A DNA stretch of 64,000 nt, taken from positions 3,596,001 through 3,660,000 of the forward strand of contig NZ_CP099975.1 of NCBI RefSeq assembly GCF_024137965.1. Direction: 5' to 3'. The notes beneath the pieces were generated by a model. It had not been told where the DNA came from and did not search any database. It saw only the letters and a list, made by a program, of their open reading frames with translations. Shown piece by piece: positions 15,129 through 23,869 of this stretch (position 1 is the stretch's first letter; the number at the start of each line of letters is the position of its first letter). Position numbers and translations under genes: made by a program. This stretch comes from Halomonas sp. Y3 (GTDB taxonomy: Bacteria > Pseudomonadota > Gammaproteobacteria > Pseudomonadales > Halomonadaceae).

Positions 15129-16559
15129 CTACCTCCAGAAAAGTATCCTAGGGTCCTCTAAGCTAGCCCCCCCACCAAGCTGAAAGCCTTCTAAACCTTC
15201 TGCAAACGTTACACTACCCGCACCGCTCACCTCTACATTCTTCCCCAGAAGGGATCCGGCAACCCCACCACTTCCAGTTACCCTTATATTTGAGTAGGGC
15301 GCATAAATTGCAACCTGAGACTGATTATTACCATCCACCGTCACACCGGGGCTGCCGGAAGCTTGCTGATATGCACTAAAAATCGCCAATGCCGGTCTGA
15401 GCTCCCCACTGCCAGTTTGACGGACAAATTCATCTGATACCTGCAAGTTAGTGCCACCACCCAAATTCACCTGACCCGTAGTATAAACGCTCAAGCTTGC
15501 ACCTTCATCTATAGTAAGACTTGCATTCCCCCCGAGATCAAAGACCCCATCAACAATAAGCGTTACATCCCCCTTCACCACAAGCTCGCTTAGCCGCCCT
15601 TGCGTCAACAAATCACCATCAACCTTTACAGTGAGGCTCTCTCCTTCGCTCCCCAAAAAGGTAGTAGACGCATCGCTATTACCAGCACCGCCCGTCAGGG
15701 TGAGCCCGCGAGGACCTGTGTTAAAGCAGTGCGCGCAACCAGCCATACTAAACCAGTCACCAAGAGCTTGACCTGAGGGGGATTCCATCGCACTCGTAAA
15801 AAAATCACCTAGCCCGCCTGACTCGGCACGAACCTCTAGAACATCACATCCCTCAGGGTGTATATCCTGACCAGTTTGATAACTTGCAACCACTTCCATT
15901 TTTGCTGCATCGCCCTGCCACCAGGGCGGATAGTCTGGGGTTGCTTCACCTATGGCTGCCGACGCGGGAGGAGAAACACCGCCTGACATGATCAGACTGG
16001 AGCCAGCAACGACCTTGCCGTTGACTTGCCCACTTCCTGAAAGCTCTACATTTTCACACGCCTCAACCGCGGAATTGAAAGGCGAAATACCGCCAGGAAC
16101 ACCCAGCAAAAAAATCAATTTCACCTGCTCACTCTCCGCCAGAACCTTACGGCCATCGCCTATAAGGGCAGCCATAGCGACAATGCAGCCATCATAATTT
16201 TCGCAGCTATCAAAGATCCGAAAGTAGCACTCGACACCGTCAGGGCAGTCTGCCTCCACCGCGTCTTCAGAAAAGAACTCCTCCCCTGCGTAAAGATAGT
16301 TATCATTAGTGAAAGACTCCCAGCTCATTCCACTCAACTCATCCATATCTACCAAGGAGTCCCATTCATGCTCTTCTCTTTCACTCCATCCTTGAGCAGC
16401 CGCCACCTCAGCGGCCATCTGCACGTCTGAAGCGGCCCGATAGTTCCCCGCCAGCCGCTCATCGACCTGAGAAGACTGCATGCTCATCAGACCCAGCGTT
16501 AGCGAAACGGCCAGCAGCGACATCACAACGATTAACGCGACGCCTTTTTGTTTATGCAT
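15129..16559 (-). CDS. pilX: PilX-like minor pilin with long C-terminal repeat-like domain
   Basis: This 476-residue protein begins MHKQKG/VALIVVMSLLAVSLTLGLM, a type IV pilin-like leader without Glu5, as is usual for PilX, followed by SSQVDERLAGNYRAASDVQMAA (PilX N-terminal domain). From about residue 170 it continues with short Gly/Ser-rich strands (LSGSGQVNGKVV, LTIDEGASLSVY) resembling a polymer-forming beta helix. In Pseudomonas PilX is only about 195 residues, so this is a long variant. The gene is noticeably AT-richer than its surroundings. It ends seven bases before the IS3 end, with PRILFWR as its last residues; whether that is the native C-terminus is unclear. Confidence 0.75.
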   Translation of the reverse strand: MHKQKGVALIVVMSLLAVSLTLGLMSMQSSQVDERLAGNYRAASDVQMAAEVAAAQGWSEREEHEWDSLVDMDELSGMSWESFTNDNYLYAGEEFFSEDAVEADCPDGVECYFRIFDSCENYDGCIVAMAALIGDGRKVLAESEQVKLIFLLGVPGGISPFNSAVEACENVELSGSGQVNGKVVAGSSLIMSGGVSPPASAAIGEATPDYPPWWQGDAAKMEVVASYQTGQDIHPEGCDVLEVRAESGGLGDFFTSAMESPSGQALGDWFSMAGCAHCFNTGPRGLTLTGGAGNSDASTTFLGSEGESLTVKVDGDLLTQGRLSELVVKGDVTLIVDGVFDLGGNASLTIDEGASLSVYTTGQVNLGGGTNLQVSDEFVRQTGSGELRPALAIFSAYQQASGSPGVTVDGNNQSQVAIYAPYSNIRVTGSGGVAGSLLGKNVEVSGAGSVTFAEGLEGFQLGGGASLEDPRILFWR

Positions 16560-16575
16560 TTACAACCTCTACTAC

Positions 16576-17364
16576 TCAAATACATATTCTAATAATATTA
16601 AATATGCTAATTCTAATGAGCCTGCAGTTCCTACCCTCCTCGGGGTCGGGATCGGGATCGGGATCGGGATCGGGATCGGGATCGGGATCGGGATCGGGAC
16701 CGGGACCGGGACCGGGACCGGGACCGGGACCGGGACCGGGATCGGGGCCGGGGCCGGGGTCGGGGTCGGGACCGGGGAGGACGGAAGTACCGCCACCCAC
16801 AGCCCTCGTGCGATTCATGGCATGAAAGACAAGAACATCCGGATCTGGCTTATTGCCTGTGGGCACAAGCTGAAACACTATAGAGACAACGCCGTCCTCG
16901 ATATATTCATCAAGCACATAAAACCCTGGTCCATCAGGACCTAAAAATCCCCGAACCAGCTCTTGAAAAGCATCGTTAGTTGCACTCCCAGCACATTCTT
17001 TTACCCTTGACTCCAAGGCACCACGACTGTTGCCGCCGTCTGAAATATCTTTTAGGCGATAAGCCTTGACAATGTCATCACCCTGCGAACAGCCAGATGA
17101 AAAGTCACCTCTATTTTTCAGACGAAGATTCAAAACCTCACCATCCCACTCGTCACCATGCCAATCAGCTCGCCGAATATCTCGCAGCAGCGTCTCCACG
17201 GCGAAATTGACCGCCGCCTGTTTTTCACTCAGCCGGGTAATACGCTCGCTGGTCTGAGAGAGGGAGATAAACAGCTGACCGGCGCCCAGGATTACCACCA
17301 GGCTGACGACCATGGCAACCATCAGCTCGACAAGGGAGAAACCATTTTGCCGCTTCATTTTCAT
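16576..17364 (-). CDS. pilW: PilW-like minor pilin with Pro-Asp/Pro-Gly repeat tail
   Basis: This 262-residue protein has a prepilin leader RQNG/FSLVELMVAMVVSLVVIL with Glu5, then SERITRLSEKQAAVNFAVETLLRDIRRADW, the PilW signature. The body ends near residue 195 and is followed by about 44 residues of alternating Pro-Gly and Pro-Asp encoded by a 22-unit hexamer tract, then a short Ile/Arg-rich tail (LIRISIFNIIRICI). PilW helps initiate type IV pilus assembly. The ATG overlaps the pilV stop (ATGA). The AT-rich tail after the repeat looks atypical and may be a chance extension. Repeat number changes would lengthen or shorten the tail without shifting frame. Confidence 0.78.
   Translation of the reverse strand: MKMKRQNGFSLVELMVAMVVSLVVILGAGQLFISLSQTSERITRLSEKQAAVNFAVETLLRDIRRADWHGDEWDGEVLNLRLKNRGDFSSGCSQGDDIVKAYRLKDISDGGNSRGALESRVKECAGSATNDAFQELVRGFLGPDGPGFYVLDEYIEDGVVSIVFQLVPTGNKPDPDVLVFHAMNRTRAVGGGTSVLPGPDPDPGPGPDPGPGPGPGPGPGPGPDPDPDPDPDPDPDPDPDPEEGRNCRLIRISIFNIIRICI
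16642..16773. repeat. 22-unit hexanucleotide tandem repeat (GGGAYC family) in pilW
   Basis: On the plus strand the units are 1 GGGGTC, 8 GGGATC, 7 GGGACC, 1 GGGATC, 2 GGGGCC, 2 GGGGTC and 1 GGGACC, with no interruptions. On the coding (minus) strand they encode Pro-Asp and Pro-Gly dipeptides. The pure blocks of eight and seven identical units are prone to slippage. Confidence 0.95.
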
Positions 17365-17795
17365 AACTGGGGCAGCCTGACATGGTAAATAAATTCAGGC
17401 TTTTCGCCTGAAGCGCGCGGCTCGTCCCATGAAATGGTTATAGTGAACCCACATTCAGAACTTGATCCATTCGACTCGGAATCTACGTCGCTTGAGTCGC
17501 TAAAGCCAGGCAGATAGCCGCTCCAGGCATCATACCAGTCGATTCCGTTATTACCTTCCCTGGCATCACTCCAGTTAGGACAGGTACCACCGGCTATCTG
17601 CGCCCAGAGCCGCTCCTGGGCATCCTGGGCCGCCAGGGTAGCGATGGAGCGCTGGTAGGCGATATGGGCACTCTGCAGCGCGTTCAGCTGCATGGCGGCG
17701 GCACCCAGCATGCCGATGGAGAGCACCAGCAGGGCAATCAGCGCCTCGATCAGGGAGAAGCCCCGGCTCGTATGAAATCTTTCAGCTCTCATCAT
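17361..17795 (-). CDS. pilV: Type IV pilus minor pilin PilV
   Basis: This 144-residue protein has the PilV leader SRG/FSLIEALIALLVLSIGMLGAAAMQ with Glu5 and the conserved GMLGxAxxQ, followed by AYQRSIATLAAQDAQERLWAQ, where homologs show the same helix. It is a minor pilin that joins the pilus tip complex. Two adjacent ATGs (17795, 17792) are possible; both overlap the fimT stop by more than ten bases, implying coupled translation. The C-terminal domain has two cysteines that may form the usual disulfide. It lies between fimT/U and pilW as in Pseudomonas. Confidence 0.85.
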   Translation of the reverse strand: MMRAERFHTSRGFSLIEALIALLVLSIGMLGAAAMQLNALQSAHIAYQRSIATLAAQDAQERLWAQIAGGTCPNWSDAREGNNGIDWYDAWSGYLPGFSDSSDVDSESNGSSSECGFTITISWDEPRASGEKPEFIYHVRLPQL

Positions 17796-18246
17796 CGCTG
17801 TCCCTTCTGCCAACCCGACCCTGGCGGGATACCTCCAGCACGCGGTCCTCGATGCCGTCATTGGATGAGCTTAGCGTGATCCGGCAGTCATCGGGACAGC
17901 CACTGCCTGCCACCGGCTTACCCAAAGCGTCGAAGGTCAACGACAGTTCAGCCGGCGATACCTGCGTTCCCGCCCCCTGCAGGCTGCGCAGCACGGTGTC
18001 ATCCGCTGCCGTGACCCGATAGCCCCAAGGAGTGTTGTGAGTGAGCTCGAAGGTAACCTCGGCACGCCGTTTGATCGCCTCGCTGCGAGCATAATTCAGG
18101 CCGGACAACATCAGATTGTAGTCCGACGCCATGCGGTTCACCGCCATGGTGCGCTGAAAGCCGGGTACCGCCACGGAAGCCATGATGGCAATCACGGCCA
18201 GCACCACCAGCAGCTCGAGCAGGGTAAAACCGCGCGCTCGTCTCAT
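17782..18246 (-). CDS. Type IV pilus minor pilin, GspH/FimT (FimU-like)
   Basis: This 154-residue pseudopilin has the leader RRARG/FTLLELLVVLAVIAIMASVAVPGF, cut after Gly6, with Glu5 present, and the GspH core MASDYNLMLSGLNYARSEAIKRRAEVT. Two cysteines in GCPDDCRI near the C-terminus probably form a disulfide. It corresponds in position to fimU of Pseudomonas (between pilE/ispH and pilV). Its start is seven bases after the pilE stop, and its own stop overlaps pilV, so pilE-fimU-pilV-pilW-pilX form one operon. Confidence 0.85.
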   Translation of the reverse strand: MRRARGFTLLELLVVLAVIAIMASVAVPGFQRTMAVNRMASDYNLMLSGLNYARSEAIKRRAEVTFELTHNTPWGYRVTAADDTVLRSLQGAGTQVSPAELSLTFDALGKPVAGSGCPDDCRITLSSSNDGIEDRVLEVSRQGRVGRRDSDDES

Positions 18247-18253
18247 GGGGCGG

Positions 18254-18664
18254 TTACCAGCATCCGCTGGGGCCGCGGCTACCGTCGCTGCTCAGCGTAA
18301 GATCGCCATCGCAGCCATCGCGCCGCGCCGTGCTTGCCGTGATGAGATATCCCTGCCCTCCGTTCTGAGGCGCATAGGTAATGGCATAGTTGCCGTCAGG
18401 GGAAGTGTCGGTGATCGAACAGTCGCCATAGCTGTAGCTGCGGGTATAGCAGCGCTCGAGCTCTCCTGCTGCGATATTCAGCCCGGCCTGGGCATCGGCG
18501 CGCAGCGAGCGCTCCACATACCGCTGATAGCCGGGAATCGCCACCGAGGCCAGAATGCCGACAATGGCCACGGCGATCAGCAGCTCGACTAGGGTAAAGC
18601 CGGCGCAGCCCCTCGGCGACGCGGCGGGCGTGCGGGAGCTGCGGCGAGAGCTTGGCGAATTCAC
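18254..18664 (-). CDS. pilE: Type IV pilin PilE-like
   Basis: This 136-residue pilin has the type III signal [31 protein letters not shown] with Glu5, and a C-terminal domain with four cysteines (ERCYTR, GDCSI, RDGCDG, PSGCW) that can form the disulfide loop. The GTG at 18664 is chosen because GGAGGGG lies eight bases upstream; an ATG at 18682 would add six more residues. From the GTG the leader is 22 residues, far longer than the usual 5-10, and rich in Ser and Arg. PilE is a minor pilin in Pseudomonas encoded next to ispH, as here. Confidence 0.85.
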   Translation of the reverse strand: MNSPSSRRSSRTPAASPRGCAGFTLVELLIAVAIVGILASVAIPGYQRYVERSLRADAQAGLNIAAGELERCYTRSYSYGDCSITDTSPDGNYAITYAPQNGGQGYLITASTARRDGCDGDLTLSSDGSRGPSGCW

Positions 18665-18734
18665 GCGATATCCCCTCCACACTTCGTTACATCATGTTTC
18701 AGTATGTGGCAAGACGGGGATTTTTGATAGGGCC

Positions 18735-18762
18735 CCGCGCAGGGCGTTCAGCCCCTGCGCGG
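18735..18762. terminator. Hairpin between ispH and pilE
   Basis: CCGCGCAGGG and CCCTGCGCGG form a perfect 10-bp stem with an eight-base loop just after the ispH stop on the minus strand. No T-run follows, so it may be a weak terminator or mRNA end-protecting hairpin. Confidence 0.5.
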
Positions 18763-18773
18763 AGGGCGCCAGC

Positions 18774-19727
18774 CTATTCGCTGACGATGACGCGCTCGCG
18801 CAGCTCGCGAGGCATGGAGAAGGTGATGGTCTCGGCACGGCCGTCGAGCTCCTCGGGAGCCGCGGCGCCCAGGTCCTGGAGACGCTGGATCACCCCCTGC
18901 ACCAGCACCTCCGGCGCGCTGGCGCCGGCGGTGACGCCTACGGCCTTGACTCCCTCCAGCCAGGCGGGATCGATCTGCTCGGCGTTGTCGATCAGGTGGG
19001 CCGGGGTGCCGATGCGCTCGGAGAGCTCGCGCAGGCGGTTGGAGTTGGAGCTGTTGGGGCTGCCCACCACCAGTACCAGATCGCTGCCCGCGGCCAGTTC
19101 GCGCACGGCGTCCTGGCGATTCTGGGTGGCGTAGCAGATGTCGTCCTTGCGCGGCCCCTCGATCTCCGGGAACTTGGCGCGCAGGGCGTCGATCACCTTG
19201 GCGGTGTCGTCCATGGAGAGCGTCGTCTGGGTGACGAAGGCGAGCCGGCTCGGGTCCTTCACCTCGAGGGTGGCTACGTCCCCTTCATCTTCCACCAGGT
19301 AGATGGCACCGCCGTGGGAGGTGTCGTAGCGCCCCATGGTGCCCTCCACCTCGGGGTGCCCCTCGTGGCCGATCAGCACACACTCCTGGCCGCGGCGGGC
19401 GTAGCGCAGCACCTCCAGGTGGACCTTGGTGACCAGCGGGCAGGTGGCGTCGAACACCTTGAGGCCGCGGCGCTCGGCCTCCTCCTGCACGGCGCGGGAG
19501 ACGCCGTGGGCGGAGAAGATCACGATGACGTCGTCGGGCACCTCGTGGAGCTCCTCAACGAAGACCGCACCGCGCTCGCGCAGGGTGTCCACCACGAAGC
19601 GGTTGTGGACCACTTCATGGCGCACGTAGATGGGCGGCCCGAAGACGTCCAGCGCCCGGTTGACGATCTCGATGGCGCGGTCGACGCCGGCGCAGAAGCC
19701 GCGGGGGTTGGCCAGTTTGATCTGCAT
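18774..19727 (-). CDS. ispH: 4-hydroxy-3-methylbut-2-enyl diphosphate reductase IspH
   Basis: This 317-residue cytoplasmic iron-sulfur enzyme carries out the last step of the MEP isoprenoid pathway, reducing HMBPP to IPP and DMAPP. The three cluster cysteines are visible: Cys12 in [10 protein letters not shown], the Cys of [12 protein letters not shown] near 96, and that of [10 protein letters not shown] near 199. The active-site [15 protein letters not shown] and [11 protein letters not shown] motifs are present. Length matches E. coli IspH (316). The order lspA-fkpB-ispH is conserved in gammaproteobacteria. Two REP-like repeats lie in the 183-bp gap upstream. Confidence 0.97.
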   Translation of the reverse strand: MQIKLANPRGFCAGVDRAIEIVNRALDVFGPPIYVRHEVVHNRFVVDTLRERGAVFVEELHEVPDDVIVIFSAHGVSRAVQEEAERRGLKVFDATCPLVTKVHLEVLRYARRGQECVLIGHEGHPEVEGTMGRYDTSHGGAIYLVEDEGDVATLEVKDPSRLAFVTQTTLSMDDTAKVIDALRAKFPEIEGPRKDDICYATQNRQDAVRELAAGSDLVLVVGSPNSSNSNRLRELSERIGTPAHLIDNAEQIDPAWLEGVKAVGVTAGASAPEVLVQGVIQRLQDLGAAAPEELDGRAETITFSMPRELRERVIVSE

Positions 19728-19794
19728 GAGTCTCTGCCTTGATGCGTCAGGGGCATCTGCTGGTTGATTCGTTGGGGGCTGACCGCCGAGGCCG

Positions 19795-19818
19795 ATCGCC
19801 GATAAATCGGGCTCCTAC
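19795..19818 (-). repeat. REP-like palindrome, CCGAT-AA-ATCGG type
   Basis: This copy matches the 7826 element except for GTAG in place of GTGG at the 5' end on the minus strand. It lies between fkpB and ispH. Confidence 0.8.
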
Positions 19819-19847
19819 AGGGGCCCTTGGCGATACCTCAGCGGCTG

Positions 19848-19871
19848 ATCGCCGATGAATCGGGCTCCTAC
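19848..19871 (-). repeat. REP-like palindrome, CCGAT-GA-ATCGG variant
   Basis: This is the second copy in the fkpB-ispH gap, 53 bp from the previous one and in the same orientation. It has one change in the loop (GA for AA). Confidence 0.8.
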
Positions 19872-19910
19872 AGGGCCGGGTGGCACCGCCGGGGCGCCCT
19901 CAGCTCCGCC

Positions 19911-20372
19911 TTAGTGGGTCGTGGCGGGCTTAACGTCTATGACTTCCACCTCGAAGGTCAGGGTACGCCCTGCCAGCGGGTGGTTGAAGTCCACGTCGAC
20001 CATGTCGCCATCGATGGCGCTGATCACCCCGGGCAGCTCGCCGCCGGAGGGGTCGGCGAAGGACATCACCGTGCCCACCTCCAGCTCCTCGTCGCCGAAG
20101 TCGTCGCGCTTGAGGCGCTGGATGTTCTGGGGGTTGTGCTGGCCGAAGGCGTGCTCCGGGGTGATCTCGAAGCTACCGCTCTCGCCGGCGGCCATGCCCT
20201 TCATGGGATGCTCGAAGCCGGGCGGCAGGTTGCCGTCGCCCACCTGGAAGGTGGCGGCGGCCTTGTCGCGGGTGGAGTCCACCACGGTGCCGTCTTCCAG
20301 CTTGAGGGTGAAGTGCAGGGTCACTTCCATGCCCTCGTCGATGCGGTACTGCTGGCTGTTCTGGTCGGTCAT
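19911..20372 (-). CDS. fkpB: FKBP-type peptidyl-prolyl isomerase FkpB (SlpA-like)
   Basis: This 153-residue protein has the SlpA/SlyD FKBP fold. The N-terminal VTLHFTLKLEDGTVVDST strand pair, GDGNLPPGFEHPMKGMAAGE, and the inserted-flap region EHAFGQHNPQNIQRLKRDDF are present, closing with NHPLAGRTLTFEVEVIDV. It catalyses proline isomerisation and acts as a chaperone in the cytoplasm. No His-rich metal tail like that of SlyD is present. The ATG at 20372 is chosen because MTDQNSQQYRI precedes the first strand. It lies in the lspA-fkpB-ispH operon, separated from lspA by a REP-like repeat. Confidence 0.92.
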   Translation of the reverse strand: MTDQNSQQYRIDEGMEVTLHFTLKLEDGTVVDSTRDKAAATFQVGDGNLPPGFEHPMKGMAAGESGSFEITPEHAFGQHNPQNIQRLKRDDFGDEELEVGTVMSFADPSGGELPGVISAIDGDMVDVDFNHPLAGRTLTFEVEVIDVKPATTH

Positions 20373-20425
20373 GGGATCTTGGGCTCGGTAAAAATGATTA
20401 GGTTCGGGGCAGCGCCGGGCCGCCA

Positions 20426-20449
20426 ATCGCCGATAAATCGGGCTCCTAC
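20426..20449 (-). repeat. REP-like palindrome, CCGAT-AA-ATCGG type
   Basis: This copy is identical to the one at 19795 and lies in the lspA-fkpB gap, 25 bp after the lspA stop. Confidence 0.8.
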
Positions 20450-20474
20450 AATGTCGTTGCCATGCGCTGGTGGC

Positions 20475-21020
20475 TCAGCTGCGCTGGCGGGCGCGGCGCT
20501 TCTCGCCGAACACCGACTCCCAGATCAGGCCGATGGCCCCCAGGGTGATGCCGATGTCCGCGATATTGAAGGCCGGGTAGTACCAGCCGGCGACGTGGAA
20601 GGAGAGGAAGTCCACCACGTAGCCGTGCACCAGGCGGTCGTAGAGGTTGCCCAGGGCGCCGCCGATGATGCCTGCCAGAGACGCCGCCAGCAGCGTCTCG
20701 TCGCGCTTCAGCCGGGTCAGCCAGATGGTCAGGCCGAAGCTGGCCCCCACCGCGATGGCGGCGAAGAACCAGCGCTGCCAGCCCGGGTGGTCGGCCAGGA
20801 AGCTGAAGGCCGCACCGGTGTTGTGCAGCAGCGTCAGGTTGAAGAAGGGCAGCACCTCCACCGGCCGGGCGTACTCCAGCCAGGCGCTGGCGGCGTACTT
20901 GGTGGCCAGGTCCAGCACGATGATCGCCACGGCCAGCCACAGCCAGCGCAGCGGGCGCTGCATGGGCGGCACTTCCGGGTGGCTGGAAGGGCCGCCGCCG
21001 CTCGGCTTGGCGTCAGGCAT
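20475..21020 (-). CDS. lspA: Lipoprotein signal peptidase LspA
   Basis: This 181-residue inner membrane aspartyl protease removes signal peptides from prolipoproteins after Lgt modification. It has four predicted helices, the NTGAAFSFL motif (67-75), [10 protein letters not shown] and the two catalytic aspartates Asp137 (VVDFLSF) and Asp155 (FNIADIGI). A 20-residue hydrophilic leader before the first helix is longer than in E. coli. The start overlaps the ileS stop by eight bases, so translation is likely coupled to ileS. A C-terminal basic tail (KRRARQRS) is expected in the cytoplasm. Confidence 0.96.
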   Translation of the reverse strand: MPDAKPSGGGPSSHPEVPPMQRPLRWLWLAVAIIVLDLATKYAASAWLEYARPVEVLPFFNLTLLHNTGAAFSFLADHPGWQRWFFAAIAVGASFGLTIWLTRLKRDETLLAASLAGIIGGALGNLYDRLVHGYVVDFLSFHVAGWYYPAFNIADIGITLGAIGLIWESVFGEKRRARQRS

Positions 21021-23859
21021 AGAGGCGCGTCTCGCCGGGGCCCTCGGGCAGGTTGCTCACGCAGCGCCCGCAGAGGTCGTCGTGGCCTTCGTGCTGGCCC
21101 ACGTCCTCGCGGTGGTGCCAGCAGCGCTCGCACTTTTTATGGGCGCTTGCAGCCACGGCCACCTTCAGGCCGGGAAGCTCGGTGGCCTCGGCGCTCTCTC
21201 CTTCACCCTCGGCCTCGGCGAGGGGCTTGAGGGTCACCTCGCTGGTCAGCATCACGAAGCGCAGCTCCTCGCCCAGCTTGGCCAGGGTGGCGTGCAGGGC
21301 GTCGTCCACGTAGAGGGTGACCTCGGCGGCCAGGCTGCCCTTGATGGTCTTGGCGTTGCGAGCGTCCTCCAGGCACTTGTTGACCGCCTGCTTCACCTCG
21401 AGCACCTGCTCCCAGAAGTCGCGGCCCATCTCGGCGCCGTCGTCCAGGGTCCCCAGGCCCTGGTAGTACTCCTCCAGCAGCACGCTGTCGCCGCGCTCGC
21501 CGGGGATATTCTCGAAGATCTCCTCGGCGGTGAAGCTGAGGATCGGGGCGATCCAGCGGGAGAGCGCCTCCACCACCTGGTAGAGGGCGGTCTGGGCGCT
21601 GCGCCGGGCCAGGGAGTCGGTCTGAGTGGTGTACTGGCGATCCTTGATCACGTCCAGGTAGAAGCCGCCCAGCTCCCGGGCGCAGAAGCCGTGGACCTGC
21701 TGGTAGACGTCCAGGAAGCGGTACTCCTCGTAGGCGGTCTCGATGCGCGCCTGCAGCTGGGCAGCGCGGTCCACCACCCACTGGTCCAGGGCCAGCATCT
21801 CGCCGAAGGCCACGGCGTCGCGGCTAGGCTCGAAGCCGTTGAGGTTGGCCAGCAGAAAGCGCGCGGTGTTGCGGATGCGGCGGTAGACGTCGGCGGTGCG
21901 CTTGAGGATCTCGTCGGAAACCGCCATCTCGTTGCCGTAGTCGGTGGAGGCGACCCAGAGGCGCAGGATGTCGGCGCCGAGCTTGTCCATCACCTCCTGG
22001 GGGGCCACCACGTTGCCCATGGACTTGGACATCTTGCGGCCCTGGGCGTCCACGGTGAAGCCGTGGGTGAGCAGCCCGCGGTAGGGCGGGTGGCCGTCGA
22101 TGGCGCAGCCGGTGAGCAGCGAGGAGTGGAACCAGCCGCGGTGCTGGTCGGAGCCCTCCAGGTAGAGGTCAGCGCGGGGGCCGGCCTCGTGGCCGTGGGG
22201 ATGCGAGCCGCGCAGCACGTGGCGGTGGGTGGTGCCGGAGTCGAACCAGACGTCCAGGGTATCGGTGACCTTGTCGTAGTCGGCGGCCTCGTCGCCGAGC
22301 AGCTCCGCCGGGGCGAGGCGGAACCAGGCGTCGATGCCCTCCTTCTCCACCCGCTGGGCGGCCTCCTCCATCAGCTCGACGGTGCGCGGGTGCAGCTCGC
22401 CGGTGGCCTTGTGCAGGAAGAAGGGGATCGGCACGCCCCAGTTGCGCTGGCGGGAGATGCACCAGTCGGGGCGGTTGGCGATCATGCTGTGCAGGCGCGC
22501 TTGGCCCCAGGCGGGCGTGAAGCGGGTGGCCTCGATGCCTTCCAGGGCGCGCTCGCGCAGGGTCTTGCCATCTTTGCCCTTCACGTCCATGCCCACGAAC
22601 CACTGGGCGGTGGCGCGATAGATCACCGGGGTCTTGTGGCGCCAGCAGTGCATATAGCTGTGGGTGATGCGCTTGTGGGCCATCAGCGCCCCGACCTCGG
22701 CCAGCTTCTCGACGATCTGCGGGTTGGCCTTCCAGATCAGCTGGCCGCCGAAGAAGGGCAGGTCGTCGACGTAGACGCCGTTGCCCTGTACCGGGTTGAG
22801 CATCTCATCGAAGCTCATGCCGTAGGCGCGGCAGGTATTGAAGTCGTCCACGCCATAGGAGGGGGCCGAGTGGACGATGCCGGTGCTGCCCACCTCGCTC
22901 TCCACGTAGTCGGCCAGGTAGACCGGGGAGAGGCGATCATAGAAGGGGTGGCGGAAGTTGACGTGCTCCAGGGCCTCGCCCCGGGCGGTGGCGATCACTT
23001 CGCCCTGCAGCGCGAAGCGCTCGAGGCAGGACTCGACCAGCTCCTCGGCCAGCAGCAGCAGCCGCTCGCCGGTATCCACCAGGGCGTAGGTGAACTCGGG
23101 GTGGACGTTGAGCGCCTGGTTGGCGGGTACCGTCCAGGGGGTGGTGGTCCAGATGACGATGGCGGCCGGCTTGGGCAGCGCCTCCAGGCCGAAGGCGGCG
23201 GCCAGGCGGTCGGCGTCCTCCACCGGGAAGGCGACATCGATGGCGTCAGACTGCTTGTCGGCGTACTCCACCTCGGCTTCGGCGAGGGCCGAGCCGCAGT
23301 CGAAGCACCAGTTGACGGGCTTGAGCCCCTTGAAGACGTAGCCCGCCTCGACCATCTCGGCCAGGGCGCGAATCTCGCCCGCCTCGTTGGCGTAGTCCAT
23401 GGAGCGATAGGGGTTCTCCCAGTCGCCCATCACCCCCAGGCGCACGAAGTCGCTCATCTGCCCCTGGATCTGCTCGGCAGCGTACTCGCGGCAGAGCTCA
23501 CGGGCCCGCTCGGCCTCCAGGTGCTTGCCGTGGGTGACCTCCACCTTGTGCTCGATGGGCAGGCCGTGGCAGTCCCAGCCGGGCACATAGGGGGCGTCGA
23601 AGCCAGCCAGATTCTTCGACTTGACGATGATGTCCTTGAGGATCTTGTTGACGGCGTGACCGATGTGGATGCTGCCGTTGGCGTAGGGAGGGCCGTCGTG
23701 AAGCACGAACAGCGGCCGGCCCTGGCGCTCCTCGCGCAGGCGGTGGTAGAGGTTCTTCTCCTGCCACTCGGCCAGGCGCTCCGGCTCACGCTTGGGCAGC
23801 ATGCCGCGCATGGGGAAATCGGTTTCTGGCAGGTTCAGAGTGTGCTTGTAGTCGCTCAT
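21013..23859 (-). CDS. ileS: Isoleucine--tRNA ligase
   Basis: This 948-residue class I synthetase charges tRNA-Ile with isoleucine and edits valine. HIGH (65-68, in [10 protein letters not shown]) and KMSKS (about 608-612) are present, as are an editing domain of normal length and the C-terminal zinc-binding region with CERCWHH and LCGRCV. Length matches E. coli IleS (938). The ATG at 23859 gives the family start [19 protein letters not shown]. It lies between ribF (10 bp upstream) and lspA (overlapping), as in Pseudomonas and E. coli. Confidence 0.97.
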   Translation of the reverse strand: MSDYKHTLNLPETDFPMRGMLPKREPERLAEWQEKNLYHRLREERQGRPLFVLHDGPPYANGSIHIGHAVNKILKDIIVKSKNLAGFDAPYVPGWDCHGLPIEHKVEVTHGKHLEAERARELCREYAAEQIQGQMSDFVRLGVMGDWENPYRSMDYANEAGEIRALAEMVEAGYVFKGLKPVNWCFDCGSALAEAEVEYADKQSDAIDVAFPVEDADRLAAAFGLEALPKPAAIVIWTTTPWTVPANQALNVHPEFTYALVDTGERLLLLAEELVESCLERFALQGEVIATARGEALEHVNFRHPFYDRLSPVYLADYVESEVGSTGIVHSAPSYGVDDFNTCRAYGMSFDEMLNPVQGNGVYVDDLPFFGGQLIWKANPQIVEKLAEVGALMAHKRITHSYMHCWRHKTPVIYRATAQWFVGMDVKGKDGKTLRERALEGIEATRFTPAWGQARLHSMIANRPDWCISRQRNWGVPIPFFLHKATGELHPRTVELMEEAAQRVEKEGIDAWFRLAPAELLGDEAADYDKVTDTLDVWFDSGTTHRHVLRGSHPHGHEAGPRADLYLEGSDQHRGWFHSSLLTGCAIDGHPPYRGLLTHGFTVDAQGRKMSKSMGNVVAPQEVMDKLGADILRLWVASTDYGNEMAVSDEILKRTADVYRRIRNTARFLLANLNGFEPSRDAVAFGEMLALDQWVVDRAAQLQARIETAYEEYRFLDVYQQVHGFCARELGGFYLDVIKDRQYTTQTDSLARRSAQTALYQVVEALSRWIAPILSFTAEEIFENIPGERGDSVLLEEYYQGLGTLDDGAEMGRDFWEQVLEVKQAVNKCLEDARNAKTIKGSLAAEVTLYVDDALHATLAKLGEELRFVMLTSEVTLKPLAEAEGEGESAEATELPGLKVAVAASAHKKCERCWHHREDVGQHEGHDDLCGRCVSNLPEGPGETRLYA

Positions 23860-23869
23860 ATCCTGGGGG

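Noticed and set aside
15129..16559. pilX truncated by the IS3 insertion
   Set aside because: The stop codon lies seven bases outside the IS end and the last residues look like a plausible terminus, so truncation cannot be claimed from sequence alone.
16642..16773. Possible CRISPR-like array
   Set aside because: The units are six bases with no spacers, so it is a simple microsatellite inside pilW.
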